A stretch of DNA of 64,000 bases from Kiloniellaceae bacterium (GTDB taxonomy: Bacteria > Pseudomonadota > Alphaproteobacteria > Kiloniellales > J153), in the NCBI GenBank assembly GCA_021776175.1, contig JAJFGJ010000003.1, positions 251,159-315,158 of the forward strand, given 5' to 3'. The translations under genes and the position numbers were made by a program. Within the stretch, counting starts at the first letter, position 1, and the number at the start of each line of letters is the position of its first letter. The notes under the pieces were generated by a model. The model did no database searches. It was not told the DNA's origin and worked only from the letters and a program-made list of their open reading frames with translations. This document shows, piece after piece, positions 43,062 to 53,376 of this stretch.

Positions 43062-43754
43062 ATGTCTAGCGTTCTTATCACCGGCGCCAACCGGGGAATC
43101 GGGTACGAGTTCGCCCGCTCCTTCGCAGATGACGGCTGGCACGTGCACGCCTGCTGCCGCAATCCCGACCGGGCAGAGGGCTTGAAGGAACTGGCCGCGG
43201 GAACGGTCGGCGCGGTAACGCTGCATAAGCTCGACGTGACCGATGGCCTGAAGGTCGCCAGCCTGGCCCGCGAGCTTGCCGACGAGCCGATCGATGTCCT
43301 GCTCAACAATGCCGGGATCTATGGACCCAGGACCGGCTTCGGCGAAACCGAATTCAGCGAGTGGCTGCCGGTCATGGCGGCCAACGTTCTGGCGCCCATG
43401 CGCATGGCCGAACGCTTCATCGAGCACCTCGCCCATGGCGAGCGAAAGCAGATCGTCAATATATCGAGCCGCATGGGATCCATGGGCGATAACATCCGCG
43501 GCGACGCCTATATCTACCGCTCGTCCAAGGCGGCCCTGAACGCGGTGGTGAAAAGCCTGTCCGTCGATTTGGCTCCGCGCGGCATGACGGTCGTCGCCTT
43601 CCATCCCGGATGGGTCCAGACCGACATGGGGGGCGAGAACGCGGCCATCACGCCGGCCGAAAGCGTGAAAGGCATGCGCGGCGTTATCGACCGCCTGAAC
43701 ACCGCGGACAATGGAAAGTTCTTCAACTACGATGGCTCGATTCTTCCCTGGTAG
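43062..43754 (+). CDS. Short-chain dehydrogenase/reductase
   Basis: A 230-residue classical SDR with the cofactor motif TGANRGIGYEFA, NNAGIYGP, and the catalytic Ser (NISSRMGS) and YRSSK (Tyr-x-x-x-Lys). The substrate is unknown. A GAGAGAGTG-like ribosome-binding site precedes the ATG. It may be co-transcribed with the DUF1272 and LysE genes around it. Confidence 0.9.
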   Translation: MSSVLITGANRGIGYEFARSFADDGWHVHACCRNPDRAEGLKELAAGTVGAVTLHKLDVTDGLKVASLARELADEPIDVLLNNAGIYGPRTGFGETEFSEWLPVMAANVLAPMRMAERFIEHLAHGERKQIVNISSRMGSMGDNIRGDAYIYRSSKAALNAVVKSLSVDLAPRGMTVVAFHPGWVQTDMGGENAAITPAESVKGMRGVIDRLNTADNGKFFNYDGSILPW

Positions 43755-43778
43755 GGGGAAAGAAAGGGGAGCGGCGGT

Positions 43779-44399
43779 GTGAGTCTGGAACTCTACTTCG
43801 CGTTTATGCTCGCGACCGCGGTCTTGATCGCCATACCGGGACCGAACGTAACCCTGATCGTCGCTCATGCCATCGCGCACGGGGCCCGCAGGGCCTTCGC
43901 GGCGGTGATTGGGACCCAGTGCGCGCAGGCGGTTCAGCTTTGCTTCGTGGCCCTGGGAATGAGCACGCTTATCGTGACTTTCGCGGCTGTCTTCGAGTGG
44001 CTGCGTTGGCTTGGGGTCGCGTATCTTATCTGGCTTGGGATTCAGCGCTGGCGCGCCTCCACGCCCAAGGACGCTCCCGATTTGGATCCTCCGGCGGCGC
44101 CGAGGGGCCTATTTTGGCAAGGTTTCGCGGTCGGCCTGACAAACCCGAAAACCTGGCTGTTCTATGCCGCCTTTTTTCCGCAGTTCGTGAGTCCGGCGGT
44201 GCCGCTTGGGCCTCAGCTTGCGGTACTCAGCGTGACTTACCTGGCGATCGCGACCCTCATCGATGGCTCCTACGCTCTCTTGGCGGGCCGGGCGCGGACC
44301 TGGCTGAGCTTCGGTGCCCGGCGGCGGGCAAGCGACCGGGTCGCGGGCAGTCTCCTGATCGGCGCCGGGCTATGGCTCGCGCTGGCGCGGCGCGGTTAG
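43779..44399 (+). CDS. LysE/RhtB-family amino acid exporter
   Basis: A 206-residue membrane protein with five or six helices. LIAIPGPNVTLIVAHAIAHG and LIWLGIQRWR are LysE/RhtB motifs, and GFAVGLTNPKTWLFYAAFFPQF is the conserved middle loop. It probably exports a neutral amino acid or related compound. The start is GTG at 43779 with AAAGGGGAG upstream. The next gene starts 7 bases after its stop. Confidence 0.88.
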   Translation: MSLELYFAFMLATAVLIAIPGPNVTLIVAHAIAHGARRAFAAVIGTQCAQAVQLCFVALGMSTLIVTFAAVFEWLRWLGVAYLIWLGIQRWRASTPKDAPDLDPPAAPRGLFWQGFAVGLTNPKTWLFYAAFFPQFVSPAVPLGPQLAVLSVTYLAIATLIDGSYALLAGRARTWLSFGARRRASDRVAGSLLIGAGLWLALARRG

Positions 44400-44406
44400 G
44401 CATCTC

Positions 44407-45504
44407 ATGGCGGGGCCAAGCGTTCCTGAAACCATGGCGGCGGTCCTGCTCACCGGACATGGCGGTCTGGACAAGCTGGAATACCGCGACGACGTTCCCA
44501 CGCCCAGGCTGGCGCCGGGCGAGGTTCTGATCCGGGTGCTCGCCGCCGGCATCAACAACACCGACATCAATACCCGGACCGGCTGGTATTCCAAGAGCGT
44601 GACCTCCGGGACCGGCGACGCGGGCGGCATCGCCGTGGCCGACGACGCGGATGGGGGCTGGTCGGGCGCCGCGCTGCGATTCCCGCGCATTCAGGGCGCC
44701 GACTGCTGCGGGCGAATTGTCGCCGTGGGCGAGGGCGTGGAGCCGTCGCGAGTCGGCGAACGGGTCCTGGTCGCCACCATGCAAGGGGCGGCCTCTGGCG
44801 CACCGGACTTCGATACCTGGACCTTCGGGTCGGAACGCGACGGCGCCTTTGCCCAATACACGACCGCGCCGGCCGCCGAGACCTTCAAGGTCGAGAGCGA
44901 TTGGTCGGACGTGGAACTCGCCTCTATCCCTTGCGCCTATTCGACGGCGGAAAACATGCTCAATCGTGCCGCCGTGGCCTCGGGCGAGCGGGTCTTGATA
45001 ACCGGTGCTTCGGGCGGTGTCGGCTCGGCGGCGGTGCAGCTTGCCCGGCGCCGGGGGGCGCGGGTGATCGCGGTCGCCGGGGCCGCCAAGGCGGACCAAG
45101 TGCGTGCGCTGGGCGCCTCGCGAGTAGTGCCGCGCGGCGAGGATATTACCGCCGCCTTGGGCCGCGATGGACTGGATGCCGTCGTCGATCTGGTCGGCGG
45201 GCCGTCATGGCCACAACTGCTCGACCTCTTGCGGCGAGGCGGGCGTTACGTGACCGCGGGGGCCATCGCCGGCCCCATGGTGGAACTCGATCTGCGCACG
45301 CTCTACCTGAAGGATCTCAGCCTCTTTGGAAGCACCTGGCAGGATGCGGCGGTTTTACCGGCGCTGATATCCTATATCGAGGGCGGCGAAATCCACCCGG
45401 TGGTCGCTAAGACGTATCCTCTGGCGGAAATCCGCCATGCCCAGGAAGAGTTCCTGGCGAAAAAATTCGTGGGCAAGCTGGTCCTGGTGCCGCCGCCCGC
45501 CTGA
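44407..45504 (+). CDS. Zinc-type alcohol dehydrogenase / quinone oxidoreductase-like protein
   Basis: A 365-residue medium-chain dehydrogenase. The N-terminal GroES-like domain includes LAAGINNTDINTRTGWY and GADCCGRIVAVG; the cofactor motif is ITGASGGVGSAAVQLA. The zinc-binding residues of true alcohol dehydrogenases are not all present, so it is nearer to quinone reductase/enoyl reductase types. The substrate is unknown. Its stop is followed by a palindrome and the convergent PKHD gene. Confidence 0.85.
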   Translation: MAGPSVPETMAAVLLTGHGGLDKLEYRDDVPTPRLAPGEVLIRVLAAGINNTDINTRTGWYSKSVTSGTGDAGGIAVADDADGGWSGAALRFPRIQGADCCGRIVAVGEGVEPSRVGERVLVATMQGAASGAPDFDTWTFGSERDGAFAQYTTAPAAETFKVESDWSDVELASIPCAYSTAENMLNRAAVASGERVLITGASGGVGSAAVQLARRRGARVIAVAGAAKADQVRALGASRVVPRGEDITAALGRDGLDAVVDLVGGPSWPQLLDLLRRGGRYVTAGAIAGPMVELDLRTLYLKDLSLFGSTWQDAAVLPALISYIEGGEIHPVVAKTYPLAEIRHAQEEFLAKKFVGKLVLVPPPA

Positions 45505-45505
45505 G

Positions 45506-45522
45506 CGGAGTTCCGAACTCCG
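45506..45522. terminator. Perfect palindrome between convergent genes
   Basis: cggagttc-c-gaactccg is perfectly self-complementary, in the 28-base gap between the dehydrogenase (plus) and PKHD hydroxylase (minus). It probably serves as a two-way 3'-end structure. There is no T-run. Confidence 0.5.
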
Positions 45523-45532
45523 GGGCGGGGTA

Positions 45533-46195
45533 TCAGACCTCGGCCCAGTAGCGCAGCAGATTGTTGTAGATATGGTCGAAGCGCTCCCGCACGGCGGTGT
45601 CCGGAATTATTTCCATCGTCGAGGATCTTAGCGCGTCCAACTCGTACATGATCTGACGCTGGGTTTCATCGCGCAGCATGGATTGAACCCAACCCACGGC
45701 GGAGATGCGCGAGCCCTCCTCGACCGGCTCGACCCAGTGCAGCATGGTCGAGGGATAGGCGATGGCGGTCCCGGCCTTCCCCTTGATCCGTTCCTGCCCG
45801 TAGGGGGTCTGCAAGACGAACTCGCCGCCGCGATAACTCTCCGGGTCGGTCAGGTAGACGGTAAAGGACAAATCCGTGCGTATGGGTTGCCCGCGCACCC
45901 CGCCCATCAAGGCCGCGTCCATATGCGACTTGTAGAACATGCCAGGGTCGTAGCGGTTGAATTCCAGCGTCAGCTGCTTGGGCATGGCGTAGGTCTTGAA
46001 GTCCTCGCGCGCCATGAGCGCGCCGGCCACGATCCGGATCGCTTCATCGAATTGCGGCGCGCCGCGCTCGACCTGAAGGTTCTTTTTCAGCGAAGCCTTG
46101 CCGCTGACCGTGCCGTCGACGAACTTGGCCGCCTCGACGATACGCCGAACCTCGGCGATCTGGGCCTCGTTCAAAACGCCTTCGAATTTCAACAT
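45533..46195 (-). CDS. PKHD-type Fe(II)/2-oxoglutarate hydroxylase (PiuC-like)
   Basis: A 220-residue 2OG-Fe(II) oxygenase. The metal triad is visible: His and Asp in FYKSHMDAAL and His in MLHWVEPV, with the 2OG-binding Arg in GSRISAVGW. FTVYLTDPESYRGGEF is typical of the YbiX/PiuC group, often linked to iron uptake. The substrate is unknown. It is a single gene, convergent with the dehydrogenase and divergent from the acyl-CoA dehydrogenase. Confidence 0.9.
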   Translation of the reverse strand: MLKFEGVLNEAQIAEVRRIVEAAKFVDGTVSGKASLKKNLQVERGAPQFDEAIRIVAGALMAREDFKTYAMPKQLTLEFNRYDPGMFYKSHMDAALMGGVRGQPIRTDLSFTVYLTDPESYRGGEFVLQTPYGQERIKGKAGTAIAYPSTMLHWVEPVEEGSRISAVGWVQSMLRDETQRQIMYELDALRSSTMEIIPDTAVRERFDHIYNNLLRYWAEV

Positions 46196-46347
46196 GCGCG
46201 CCTGTCCTCGTATCTGTTTCCGGCCGGGATTGTATCGCCGCCGCCGAGTAGCTTGACGGTGTGCCCATTCGCGGCCTTGAGGTGGGTCAATTCCGGTGGG
46301 TTTTGGTATAGTCTAAGCGCGACAACAGGAACAAGGGCGGGATAGCC

Positions 46348-47502
46348 ATGAGCGAGACCCAGAACCGGGCCGCGTTGAGCGAACAGCAGACGATGATCCG
46401 CGATGCCGCGCGCGGCTTCGCGCGCGACCGCCTGGCGCCCAAGGCGGCGGCCTGGGACCGCGATTCACAGTTCCCCGGCGAGGCCGTGGCGGAAATGGGG
46501 GAGCTCGGTTTCATGGGCATGCTGGTGCCCGAGGAATGGGGCGGCGCGGGGGCGGATCATGTTTCCTATGCCCTGGCCCTGAGCGAGATCGCGGCCGGCG
46601 ACGGGTCCTGCTCGACCATCATGAGCGTCCACAACTCGGTCGGCTGCATGCCGGTGCTCAAGTTCGGCACGCGCGAGCAGAAGGAGCGGTTCCTAAAACC
46701 CATGGCGGGCGGTGGCATGTTGGCCGCTTTCTGCCTGACCGAGCCGCAGGCCGGCTCCGACGCCGCCGCGATTAAGACCCGGGCCGTGAAAACCGGCAAC
46801 CACTATGTCCTCAACGGCGTCAAACAGTTCATCACCTCGGGGCAAAACGCCAAGGTGGCGATCGTTTTCGCGGTCACCGATCCCGATGCCGGCAAGAAGG
46901 GCATCAGCGCCTTCATCGTGCCGACGGACACCCCCGGCTACAGGGTCGCGGCGGTCGAGAAAAAGCTCGGTCAGAAAGCCTCGGACACCTGTCAGATCGT
47001 GTTCGAGGATCTCAAGCTAACCCCTGACCTGCTGCTCGGCGAGGAAGGGCAGGGCTACAAAATCGCACTGTCGAACCTAGAGGGCGGGCGCATCGGAATC
47101 GCGGCGCAGTCTCTGGGCATGGCGCGCGCGGCCTACGAGGCGGCGCTCGGCTACGCCCGCGAGCGCGAGACCTTCGGCAAAGCGATCATCGGCCATCAGG
47201 CGGTTGCTTTCAGGCTCGCCGATATGGCGACCGGACTGCATGGGGCGGAGTTGATGGTGCTTCACGCCGCCGCCCTGCGCGACGCCGGCCGGCCGTGCCT
47301 GAAGGAAGCGGCCATGGCCAAGCTCTACGCCTCCGAGATGGCGGAACGGGTCTGTTCCGACGCGATTCAGATTCACGGCGGCTATGGCTATCTGGCCGAC
47401 TTTCCCGTCGAGCGCATCTATCGCGACGTGCGGGTTTGTCAGATCTACGAGGGAACCTCGGATATTCAGCGTCTGGTTATTAGCCGCCAGATCGCGCTCT
47501 AG
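46348..47502 (+). CDS. Acyl-CoA dehydrogenase (SCAD/isobutyryl type)
   Basis: A 384-residue flavoprotein. The catalytic Glu368 is in [12 protein letters not shown], the C-terminal position of short-chain and isobutyryl-CoA dehydrogenases. [17 protein letters not shown] and [19 protein letters not shown] are conserved FAD/substrate segments. It is distinct from ivd at 40369, whose Glu is internal. Valine or short-chain fatty acid breakdown is the likely role. Its TAG stop shares CTAG with the stop of the convergent kinase gene. Confidence 0.92.
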   Translation: MSETQNRAALSEQQTMIRDAARGFARDRLAPKAAAWDRDSQFPGEAVAEMGELGFMGMLVPEEWGGAGADHVSYALALSEIAAGDGSCSTIMSVHNSVGCMPVLKFGTREQKERFLKPMAGGGMLAAFCLTEPQAGSDAAAIKTRAVKTGNHYVLNGVKQFITSGQNAKVAIVFAVTDPDAGKKGISAFIVPTDTPGYRVAAVEKKLGQKASDTCQIVFEDLKLTPDLLLGEEGQGYKIALSNLEGGRIGIAAQSLGMARAAYEAALGYARERETFGKAIIGHQAVAFRLADMATGLHGAELMVLHAAALRDAGRPCLKEAAMAKLYASEMAERVCSDAIQIHGGYGYLADFPVERIYRDVRVCQIYEGTSDIQRLVISRQIAL

Positions 47503-48839
47503 TCCTCAGCCGCGGCCAGGGGCAGGGATAGAATGAACCGCGATCCCTGGCCGGGCTGACTAATCACCGTCAGGTCGCCGCCCATGCCGCGGGCGAGATT
47601 GCGCGAGATCGAAAGGCCCAGGCCTAACCCGGGAATCGAATTGGCGGCCCGCACTTCGCTGGCGCGGTAGTCCGTCTCGAATACTTTTTCCTGCTCCTCG
47701 GGCGTTATGCCGATACCGCTGTCCCAAACGACGATTTGCAGCGTGCCGCCGGGGCCGGCGATGGTTTCCAAGCCGATCGATCCGCCAGCCGGGGTGAATT
47801 TCACCGCGTTCGACAAGAGGTTCAGAAGGATCTGAACACAGGCCCGATGATCGCCAATGGCTTGACCTCCGGCCACGGCGCCGACTTTGGAAATGTCGAC
47901 TTCCGCCCCGCGCGCGGCCAAGGCGATCATGGCCTTCGCCTTCGCCACCACGGCCGCGATATCGACGACGCCGGCCGTGAGACCGTCCTCCTCGGGCTGC
48001 CTTCCCGATTCTTGAAGCCGCGCCACCAGGCTGTTCATATGCCGGCCCGCCTCTCTTATGGTCCTAAAGCAGTCCATATACCGCTCTGGGATCGGGCCGA
48101 ATACTTCGCTCACGCCCAGATCGGCGTAGCCCATGACGGCATTCAAGGGCGTGCGTAATTCGTGCGCGGTCCGTGCCAGCGGGATTGGGTCGGCATGTGG
48201 GGAAGGCGCGGCCTCCGGCGGGGAAGGCGCGGCCTCTGGCGGTGGAACCGCGGCGCTTTCGCGCTGAGATAGCTGCAATGTCAGATCGGCGTTATTGAGC
48301 AAGACCTCTTCCAGCGTTTGGCTCAGGGCCGCCATTTCTTCTTCCGTCGTATCGGGCTTGGATGTTGGGGGAGGGGGGGCCGCGATCGCGGTGCCCCGAT
48401 AGCCGGCGAAGCGGCCATCGTCCTCGTCGAAATACGGAACCCCGCTCAGGCGGTGGACGACGGTCCGCTCGTCCGCGCCGGTCATGGCGAAGGCGGAATC
48501 GCGGAATGGGCGCCGGGTCTCGAGGGGGGACGCGCCGGGGCCGGCCGCGCTCTGAAGGAAATGTCCGAGGCTCGAAAGCGGGCGGCCAACGAGGGCCTGG
48601 GCCGGGATGCCCAGCCTGAGCGCCACGGGCGAGGATAAATAGCTTAGAACAAGATCGGCATCGGTTTCCCACAACCAATCGACGCTGCTGCGCAGGAAAT
48701 CCTCGTAGCGGCCAATAGCGGCCGCACGTAACCACCGCGCCTCGGCGGGCGAATCCAATTTGCCCGGCCAAGCCAAGTGATCGGTGGCGTCCTCCCCTGG
48801 TGGCGCCGGTGCTGCTGGTTCCCCCTCCAGGGGCTCCAT
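47499..48839 (-). CDS. PAS-containing sensor histidine kinase
   Basis: A 446-residue kinase without membrane segments. A PAS-like domain (about residues 45-155) precedes a coiled coil and a Pro/Ala linker with a 7-residue duplication (EAAPSPP). The HisKA motif is [19 protein letters not shown]; the ATPase domain has [26 protein letters not shown] and [16 protein letters not shown]. It is an orphan here: no regulator gene is adjacent. Confidence 0.9.
   Translation of the reverse strand: MEPLEGEPAAPAPPGEDATDHLAWPGKLDSPAEARWLRAAAIGRYEDFLRSSVDWLWETDADLVLSYLSSPVALRLGIPAQALVGRPLSSLGHFLQSAAGPGASPLETRRPFRDSAFAMTGADERTVVHRLSGVPYFDEDDGRFAGYRGTAIAAPPPPTSKPDTTEEEMAALSQTLEEVLLNNADLTLQLSQRESAAVPPPEAAPSPPEAAPSPHADPIPLARTAHELRTPLNAVMGYADLGVSEVFGPIPERYMDCFRTIREAGRHMNSLVARLQESGRQPEEDGLTAGVVDIAAVVAKAKAMIALAARGAEVDISKVGAVAGGQAIGDHRACVQILLNLLSNAVKFTPAGGSIGLETIAGPGGTLQIVVWDSGIGITPEEQEKVFETDYRASEVRAANSIPGLGLGLSISRNLARGMGGDLTVISQPGQGSRFILSLPLAAAED
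48202..48243. repeat. 21-bp tandem duplication in a kinase linker
   Basis: Two 21-base units differing at two positions encode the repeated EAAPSPP linker of the histidine kinase. As in the mlaD repeat, the copy is in frame and seven codons long. Confidence 0.8.
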
Positions 48840-49048
48840 CAGATACCGTCTCCCATGTCCGATGTCATATATAGGCCGTTCTGGCCCGTTCTTAGTGAAA
48901 GTATAGGGCGGCGGCGGAGGCCCGGCAACAAAGGCTCTTGGTTAACGGGCGGCTTTTTCCGTGGGCTCGGCAAGCCCGATAGCCTCGCCCGCATCGAGAG
49001 GTTATGCTGCAATACGAAGCTTAATCGCATGAGGAGCCATGGCCGGAC

Positions 49049-49651
49049 ATGCCTAGTCCCATAGATTTTTATTTCGATTTTTCAAGCCCTTACGGCTACC
49101 TGGCCGCCCAGCGTGTGGATGAAATCACGCAAGAACACGATCGCGAGGTCAGGTGGCGGCCGTTTCTTCTGGGCGCCGTGTTCAAGATCACGGGGGCCCA
49201 GCCGCTACTGGGTCTGCCCATGAAGGGCGACTACGCCCGCACCGACCTGGCCCGCAGCGCCCGGCTGTTCGATATCCCTTTCGCGATGCCGGAAAGGTTT
49301 CCCTTCATGTCGGTATCCGCGTGCCGGGCGTTTTACTGGCTGGAGCAAGACGATGCCGAGGCGGCCCAGGACCTGGCCCTGTCGCTTTACGAGCGGACCT
49401 TTGGCGAGGGCAAGAGCATCGCCGAACCCAAGGAGGTCGCCCAGGTCGCCGAGGACTTGGGCCACGACCCCGAGGAAGTCCTGGCGGCCCTGCAAGACCC
49501 GCGCATCAAGACCCGCCTGAAAACGGAGGTCGAGGCCGCGGTCGAAAAAGGCGTCTTCGGTTCGCCATTCTTCATCGCCGATGGCGAAGCCTTCTGGGGT
49601 TACGACCGCATGGAAGACCTGAACATGTGGTTGGACACCGGCGGTTGGTGA
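49049..49651 (+). CDS. 2-Hydroxychromene-2-carboxylate isomerase-like (DsbA family)
   Basis: A 200-residue thioredoxin-fold protein of the HCCA isomerase/GST-kappa group. DFYFDFSSPYGYLAAQRV at the start, with the catalytic-type Ser of FSSPYGY, and GVFGSPFFIADGEAFWG near the end are family marks. These enzymes isomerise glutathione-dependent aromatic intermediates; the natural substrate here is unknown. It lies alone, divergent from the kinase. Confidence 0.88.
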   Translation: MPSPIDFYFDFSSPYGYLAAQRVDEITQEHDREVRWRPFLLGAVFKITGAQPLLGLPMKGDYARTDLARSARLFDIPFAMPERFPFMSVSACRAFYWLEQDDAEAAQDLALSLYERTFGEGKSIAEPKEVAQVAEDLGHDPEEVLAALQDPRIKTRLKTEVEAAVEKGVFGSPFFIADGEAFWGYDRMEDLNMWLDTGGW

Positions 49652-49689
49652 GTGGCCGGGTGATTTTTTTAAACGAGTACAGCCGTAGG

Positions 49690-49714
49690 GCGGGTTAGCG
49701 TCAGCGTAACCCGC
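49690..49714. repeat. REP-like hairpin between convergent genes
   Basis: gcgggtta (49690-49697) and taacccgc (49707-49714) form an 8-bp stem around a 9-base loop. The sequence resembles dispersed gggttagcg/cgtaaccc repeats seen in many GC-rich bacteria. A T-run lies just before it (49664-49670). It may act as a two-way terminator. Confidence 0.55.
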
Positions 49715-49720
49715 CGCATG

Positions 49721-50677
49721 TCACGCCTCCGCCAACACCTCCCGGAACACGGCCGTATCGACGTTGCCGCCGGAGAGGACGACGCCGGCTTTTTTGCCCG
49801 TGAGCTTGTCGCGTTCCTTGAGCAGGGCCGCGAGCGGCGCGGCGCCGGCGCCTTCGGCCAGGTTGTGGGTGTCGGTGTAGTAGGCGCGCATGGCCGATTT
49901 GATTTCGTCCTCGGAGACGGTGACGATCCGCTCCGCGCCCTTGCAAATAATTTCCAAGGCCGCAGGGTCGGGCACCCGCACGGCGACGCCGTCGGCCATG
50001 GTGTTGGCCGAGTTGGTGGAGACCGCTTCACGGGCCTCGAACGACAAGGCGTAGGCGGCGGCGCGGTCCGACACGACGCCGACGATCTTGGTCCGCGAGC
50101 CCAGGGCATCGCGCGCCATGATGGTGCCGCAGATGCCCGAGCCCAGGCCGATGGGCACGTAGACCGCATCCAGGTCCCCGGCGCCGCGCAGGAATTCCAG
50201 ACCGTAGCTCGCCACCCCGAGCGCCAACTGGGGATCGAAGGAGGGCACCATATAGAGGCCCTTTCGATGCGCGAGATCGATGGCGAAATCCTTGGCCTCG
50301 ATGAAATCCTCGCCGTGTTCGATCAAGTCGGCGCCGAAGGCCCGCATGGCGCGGTTTTTCTCGACGCTATTGCCGTGGGGGACGACGACAACGGTCTTGA
50401 GGCCCTGGATGCGCGCCGCCAGGGCGATGCTTTGGCCATGGTTGCCGCGGGTCGCCGCGATCACGCCCGTTACCTCCGGGCGCTGTTTTTTAAGATTGTC
50501 CATGAAGACCAGGCCGCCGCGTATCTTGAAGGCCCCGATGGGTGTGTGATTCTCATGCTTGACCCAAACCTCGAGGCCCGCGCGCTGGCACAGAAGCGGC
50601 CAGCGGTATTGCGGGGTGGGGGCCATATGGCGGTACACCAGTTCCGCCGCCGATTCGATCTTCTCAAGCGCATTCAT
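49721..50677 (-). CDS. Threonine/serine dehydratase-like PLP enzyme
   Basis: A 318-residue fold-type II PLP enzyme. The PLP lysine is Lys51 in PIGAFKIRGG; ATRGNHGQSIALAA is the substrate/cofactor loop, and IGLGSGICG binds the phosphate. It would deaminate threonine or serine to the 2-oxo acid. There is no C-terminal ACT regulatory domain, so it is of the short, catabolic type. It is divergent from the carboxylase operon. Confidence 0.88.
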   Translation of the reverse strand: MNALEKIESAAELVYRHMAPTPQYRWPLLCQRAGLEVWVKHENHTPIGAFKIRGGLVFMDNLKKQRPEVTGVIAATRGNHGQSIALAARIQGLKTVVVVPHGNSVEKNRAMRAFGADLIEHGEDFIEAKDFAIDLAHRKGLYMVPSFDPQLALGVASYGLEFLRGAGDLDAVYVPIGLGSGICGTIMARDALGSRTKIVGVVSDRAAAYALSFEAREAVSTNSANTMADGVAVRVPDPAALEIICKGAERIVTVSEDEIKSAMRAYYTDTHNLAEGAGAAPLAALLKERDKLTGKKAGVVLSGGNVDTAVFREVLAEA

Positions 50678-50722
50678 CGATCAGTCTCCGTTATTTGACC
50701 GGACCTTAGGAGCCGGGGCGAA

Positions 50723-50752
50723 GTAACTGCAAGCGTTACATTGTCTAGTAAC
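50723..50752. promoter_or_regulatory. Three GTAAC/GTTAC half-sites in a divergent promoter region
   Basis: gtaac (50723-50727), gttac (50735-50739) and gtaac (50748-50752) alternate in orientation with centres 12 and 13 bases apart, between the dehydratase gene and the carboxylase operon. The regular spacing looks like an operator. It differs from the LiuR palindrome, so another regulator would be involved. Confidence 0.4.
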
Positions 50753-50852
50753 AATTGCCGCAGGATACTGGCTGCCTTGCCCGGAATTTACTTGCCGGCG
50801 GGCGGAGCGTCGGTCACACCTAAACCGTTCGTGTTCACGGAGTCTTTGCCGC

Positions 50853-52460
50853 ATGACCGTTCTGAAAAGCGCCATCGGCACCCGGTCCGAGGCTTTCCGC
50901 CGCAACCATCGCGCCCTCAAGTCCTTGGTGGCGGATCTCAAGGACAAGGTGGACCGCATCAAACTCGGCGGCGGCGAAAAGGCCCGCGAGAAGCACCTGG
51001 CGCGCGGAAAACTGCTCCCGCGCGATCGCATTCGCGCCCTGCTGGATACCGGATCGCCGTTCCTGGAATTATCTCAGCTCGCGGCTTACGACCTATACGG
51101 CGGCGAGGTGCCGGCGGCCGGGATCGTCACCGGCATTGGCCGCATCCGGGGCCAGGAGTGCATGATCGTCGCCAACGACGCGACGGTGAAGGGGGGAACC
51201 TATTTCCCCATGACGGTCAAGAAGCACCTGCGCGCGCAGGAGATCGCGGAGCAGAACCACCTTCCGTGCCTATACCTGGTGGATTCCGGCGGCGCCTACC
51301 TGCCGAACCAGGACGAGGTGTTCCCCGACCGCGAACATTTCGGCCGCATATTCTTCAACCAGGCCAACATGTCGGCCAAGGGTATACCCCAGATATCCTT
51401 GGTCATGGGTTCCTGCACCGCCGGCGGGGCTTACGTGCCGGCAATGTCGGACGAAAGCGTCATCGTCCGCGATCAAGGCACCATTTTCCTGGGCGGCCCA
51501 CCCTTGGTGAAGGCGGCGACCGGCGAGGTCGTGACCGCCGAGGAACTCGGCGGCGCAGAGGTGCATGGCCGGGTATCGGGGGTAACCGATCATACGGCGC
51601 GCAACGACGCCCATGCCCTGGCGGTGGCGCGGCGGATCGTCTCCAACTTGAACCGGGTCAAGGCCCACGGCCTGGATGTCGCGGCGCCGCGCGATCCGCT
51701 TTACGATCCCGATGAGATTTGCGGCATCGTTCCCAGCGACCCGCGTGAATCCTACGACGTTCGCGAGGTTCTGGCGCGCTTGCTCGACGGCAGCGAGCTG
51801 GACGAATTCAAGGCGCTTTACGGCACCACGCTGGTATGCGGTTTCGCCCGTATCCTGGGCTATCCCGTGGGTATCGTCGCCAACAACGGTATCTTGTTTT
51901 CAGAGTCGGCCTTGAAGGGCGCGCACTTCGTGGAGCTGTGCTGCCGGCGCGGCATTCCCCTGGTCTTCCTGCAGAACATTACCGGCTTCATGATCGGCCG
52001 CAAGTACGAGGCCGGGGGCATCGCCAAGGACGGGGCCAAGATGGTGACGGCGGTCGCTTGCGCCAAGGTCCCCAAGTTCACGGTCATTCTGGGCGGCAGT
52101 TTCGGCGCCGGCAACTACGGCATGTGCGGGCGCGCCTTCGATCCGCGGTTGTTGTGGATGTGGCCCAACTCCCGTATCTCGGTTATGGGCGGCGAGCAGG
52201 CCGCGGCGGTGCTGGCCACCATCCGCCGCGACGCCATGGAAGCGCGCGGCGAAAGCTGGGATGCCAAGGACGAAGAGGCCTTCAAGACACCGATCCGCGA
52301 TCAGTACGAGCGCCAGGGCCATCCGTCCTATGCCTCGGCGCGTTTGTGGGACGATGGCATCATCGATCCCCTGGATACGCGCATGGCATTGGGCCTGGGC
52401 ATATCCATGTCCTTGAACGCACCGGCCGAGCGTACCGACTTCGGCATATTCAGGATGTAG
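50853..52460 (+). CDS. liuB: Methylcrotonyl-CoA carboxylase beta subunit
   Basis: A 535-residue carboxyltransferase subunit that transfers carboxyl from biotin to 3-methylcrotonyl-CoA in leucine breakdown. The N-terminal carboxyltransferase domain has [20 protein letters not shown], and the C-terminal one has [39 protein letters not shown] and [17 protein letters not shown] motifs. This wording is closer to MCC-beta than to propionyl-CoA carboxylase. The enoyl-CoA hydratase gene follows after 5 bases. Confidence 0.94.
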   Translation: MTVLKSAIGTRSEAFRRNHRALKSLVADLKDKVDRIKLGGGEKAREKHLARGKLLPRDRIRALLDTGSPFLELSQLAAYDLYGGEVPAAGIVTGIGRIRGQECMIVANDATVKGGTYFPMTVKKHLRAQEIAEQNHLPCLYLVDSGGAYLPNQDEVFPDREHFGRIFFNQANMSAKGIPQISLVMGSCTAGGAYVPAMSDESVIVRDQGTIFLGGPPLVKAATGEVVTAEELGGAEVHGRVSGVTDHTARNDAHALAVARRIVSNLNRVKAHGLDVAAPRDPLYDPDEICGIVPSDPRESYDVREVLARLLDGSELDEFKALYGTTLVCGFARILGYPVGIVANNGILFSESALKGAHFVELCCRRGIPLVFLQNITGFMIGRKYEAGGIAKDGAKMVTAVACAKVPKFTVILGGSFGAGNYGMCGRAFDPRLLWMWPNSRISVMGGEQAAAVLATIRRDAMEARGESWDAKDEEAFKTPIRDQYERQGHPSYASARLWDDGIIDPLDTRMALGLGISMSLNAPAERTDFGIFRM

Positions 52461-52465
52461 CGGCG

Positions 52466-53257
52466 ATGCAAAAACCTTTCTTCATGGAAGAGATAGACGA
52501 ATCCGGTGTCGCCTGGGTCACGCTGACGCGGCCCGAGGTTCACAACGCCTTTAACGATACGCTGATCGCGGAACTGACCGCCGTCTTGAACGGCCTGGGT
52601 ACCGATTCGCGGGTACGCGCCGTCGTCCTTCGTGCCCAGGGCCGGAATTTTTCCGCCGGCGCCGACCTCAACTGGATGCAGCGCATGGCCGGCAATACGC
52701 AGGATCAAAACCTGACCGACGCGCGCGCCCTGGCCGGACTCATGCGCACGCTCAACGAGCTGCCGAAACCGACCGTGGCCTTAGTTCAAGGCCGTGCCCT
52801 CGGCGGCGGAGTCGGACTGGCCGCGTGTTGCGATATCGCGGTCGCGGCGGAAACCGCCAGCTTCACCTTGTCCGAAGTTAAGCTTGGCCTGATTCCGGCG
52901 GTCATCGCGCCCTATGTTATCGCCGCGATTGGCGAGCGCGCGGCGCGGCGCTATTTCCTGACCGCCGAAACCTTCACCGCGCGCGAAGCACATGCGCTTG
53001 GACTGATTCACGCGGTGGCGCCGGATGGGACTCTCGAGGATGCCGGCAAGAATATCCTGCACAGCCTCTTCAAGGGCGGGCCCAAGGCTCAGGCCGCGGC
53101 CAAGGAGTTGATCTTCGCCGTGACGAAGCGGCCCATCGACGACGCGCTGGTCGAGGACACGGCGGCGCGGATCGCGCGCCAGCGCATCTCTAGGGAAGCG
53201 CGCGAGGGGATCGCCGCTTTCCTAGCGAAACGCGACCCGTCCTGGCCGGGGGCCTGA
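52466..53257 (+). CDS. liuC: Methylglutaconyl-CoA hydratase (enoyl-CoA hydratase family)
   Basis: A 263-residue crotonase-fold enzyme. The oxyanion-hole segments are NFSAGADLNWMQRM and ALGGGVGLAACCDIAVA. SEVKLGLIPAVIAPYV follows. In this position, directly after MCC-beta, it is the expected methylglutaconyl-CoA hydratase of leucine degradation. General enoyl-CoA hydratase activity cannot be excluded. Start ATG 52466 lies 5 bases after the previous stop. Confidence 0.88.
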   Translation: MQKPFFMEEIDESGVAWVTLTRPEVHNAFNDTLIAELTAVLNGLGTDSRVRAVVLRAQGRNFSAGADLNWMQRMAGNTQDQNLTDARALAGLMRTLNELPKPTVALVQGRALGGGVGLAACCDIAVAAETASFTLSEVKLGLIPAVIAPYVIAAIGERAARRYFLTAETFTAREAHALGLIHAVAPDGTLEDAGKNILHSLFKGGPKAQAAAKELIFAVTKRPIDDALVEDTAARIARQRISREAREGIAAFLAKRDPSWPGA

Positions 53258-53376
53258 CCGCTCCGGCGCCGGCGAGAATCGGCGCCATCGGCCGCGCCTG
53301 GTCAGCGGACGCGAAAACGGGTCAAATGATTCAATATGAGCCGAGCAAACCCTAGGATGGATCGAAGCCAGCGCCC

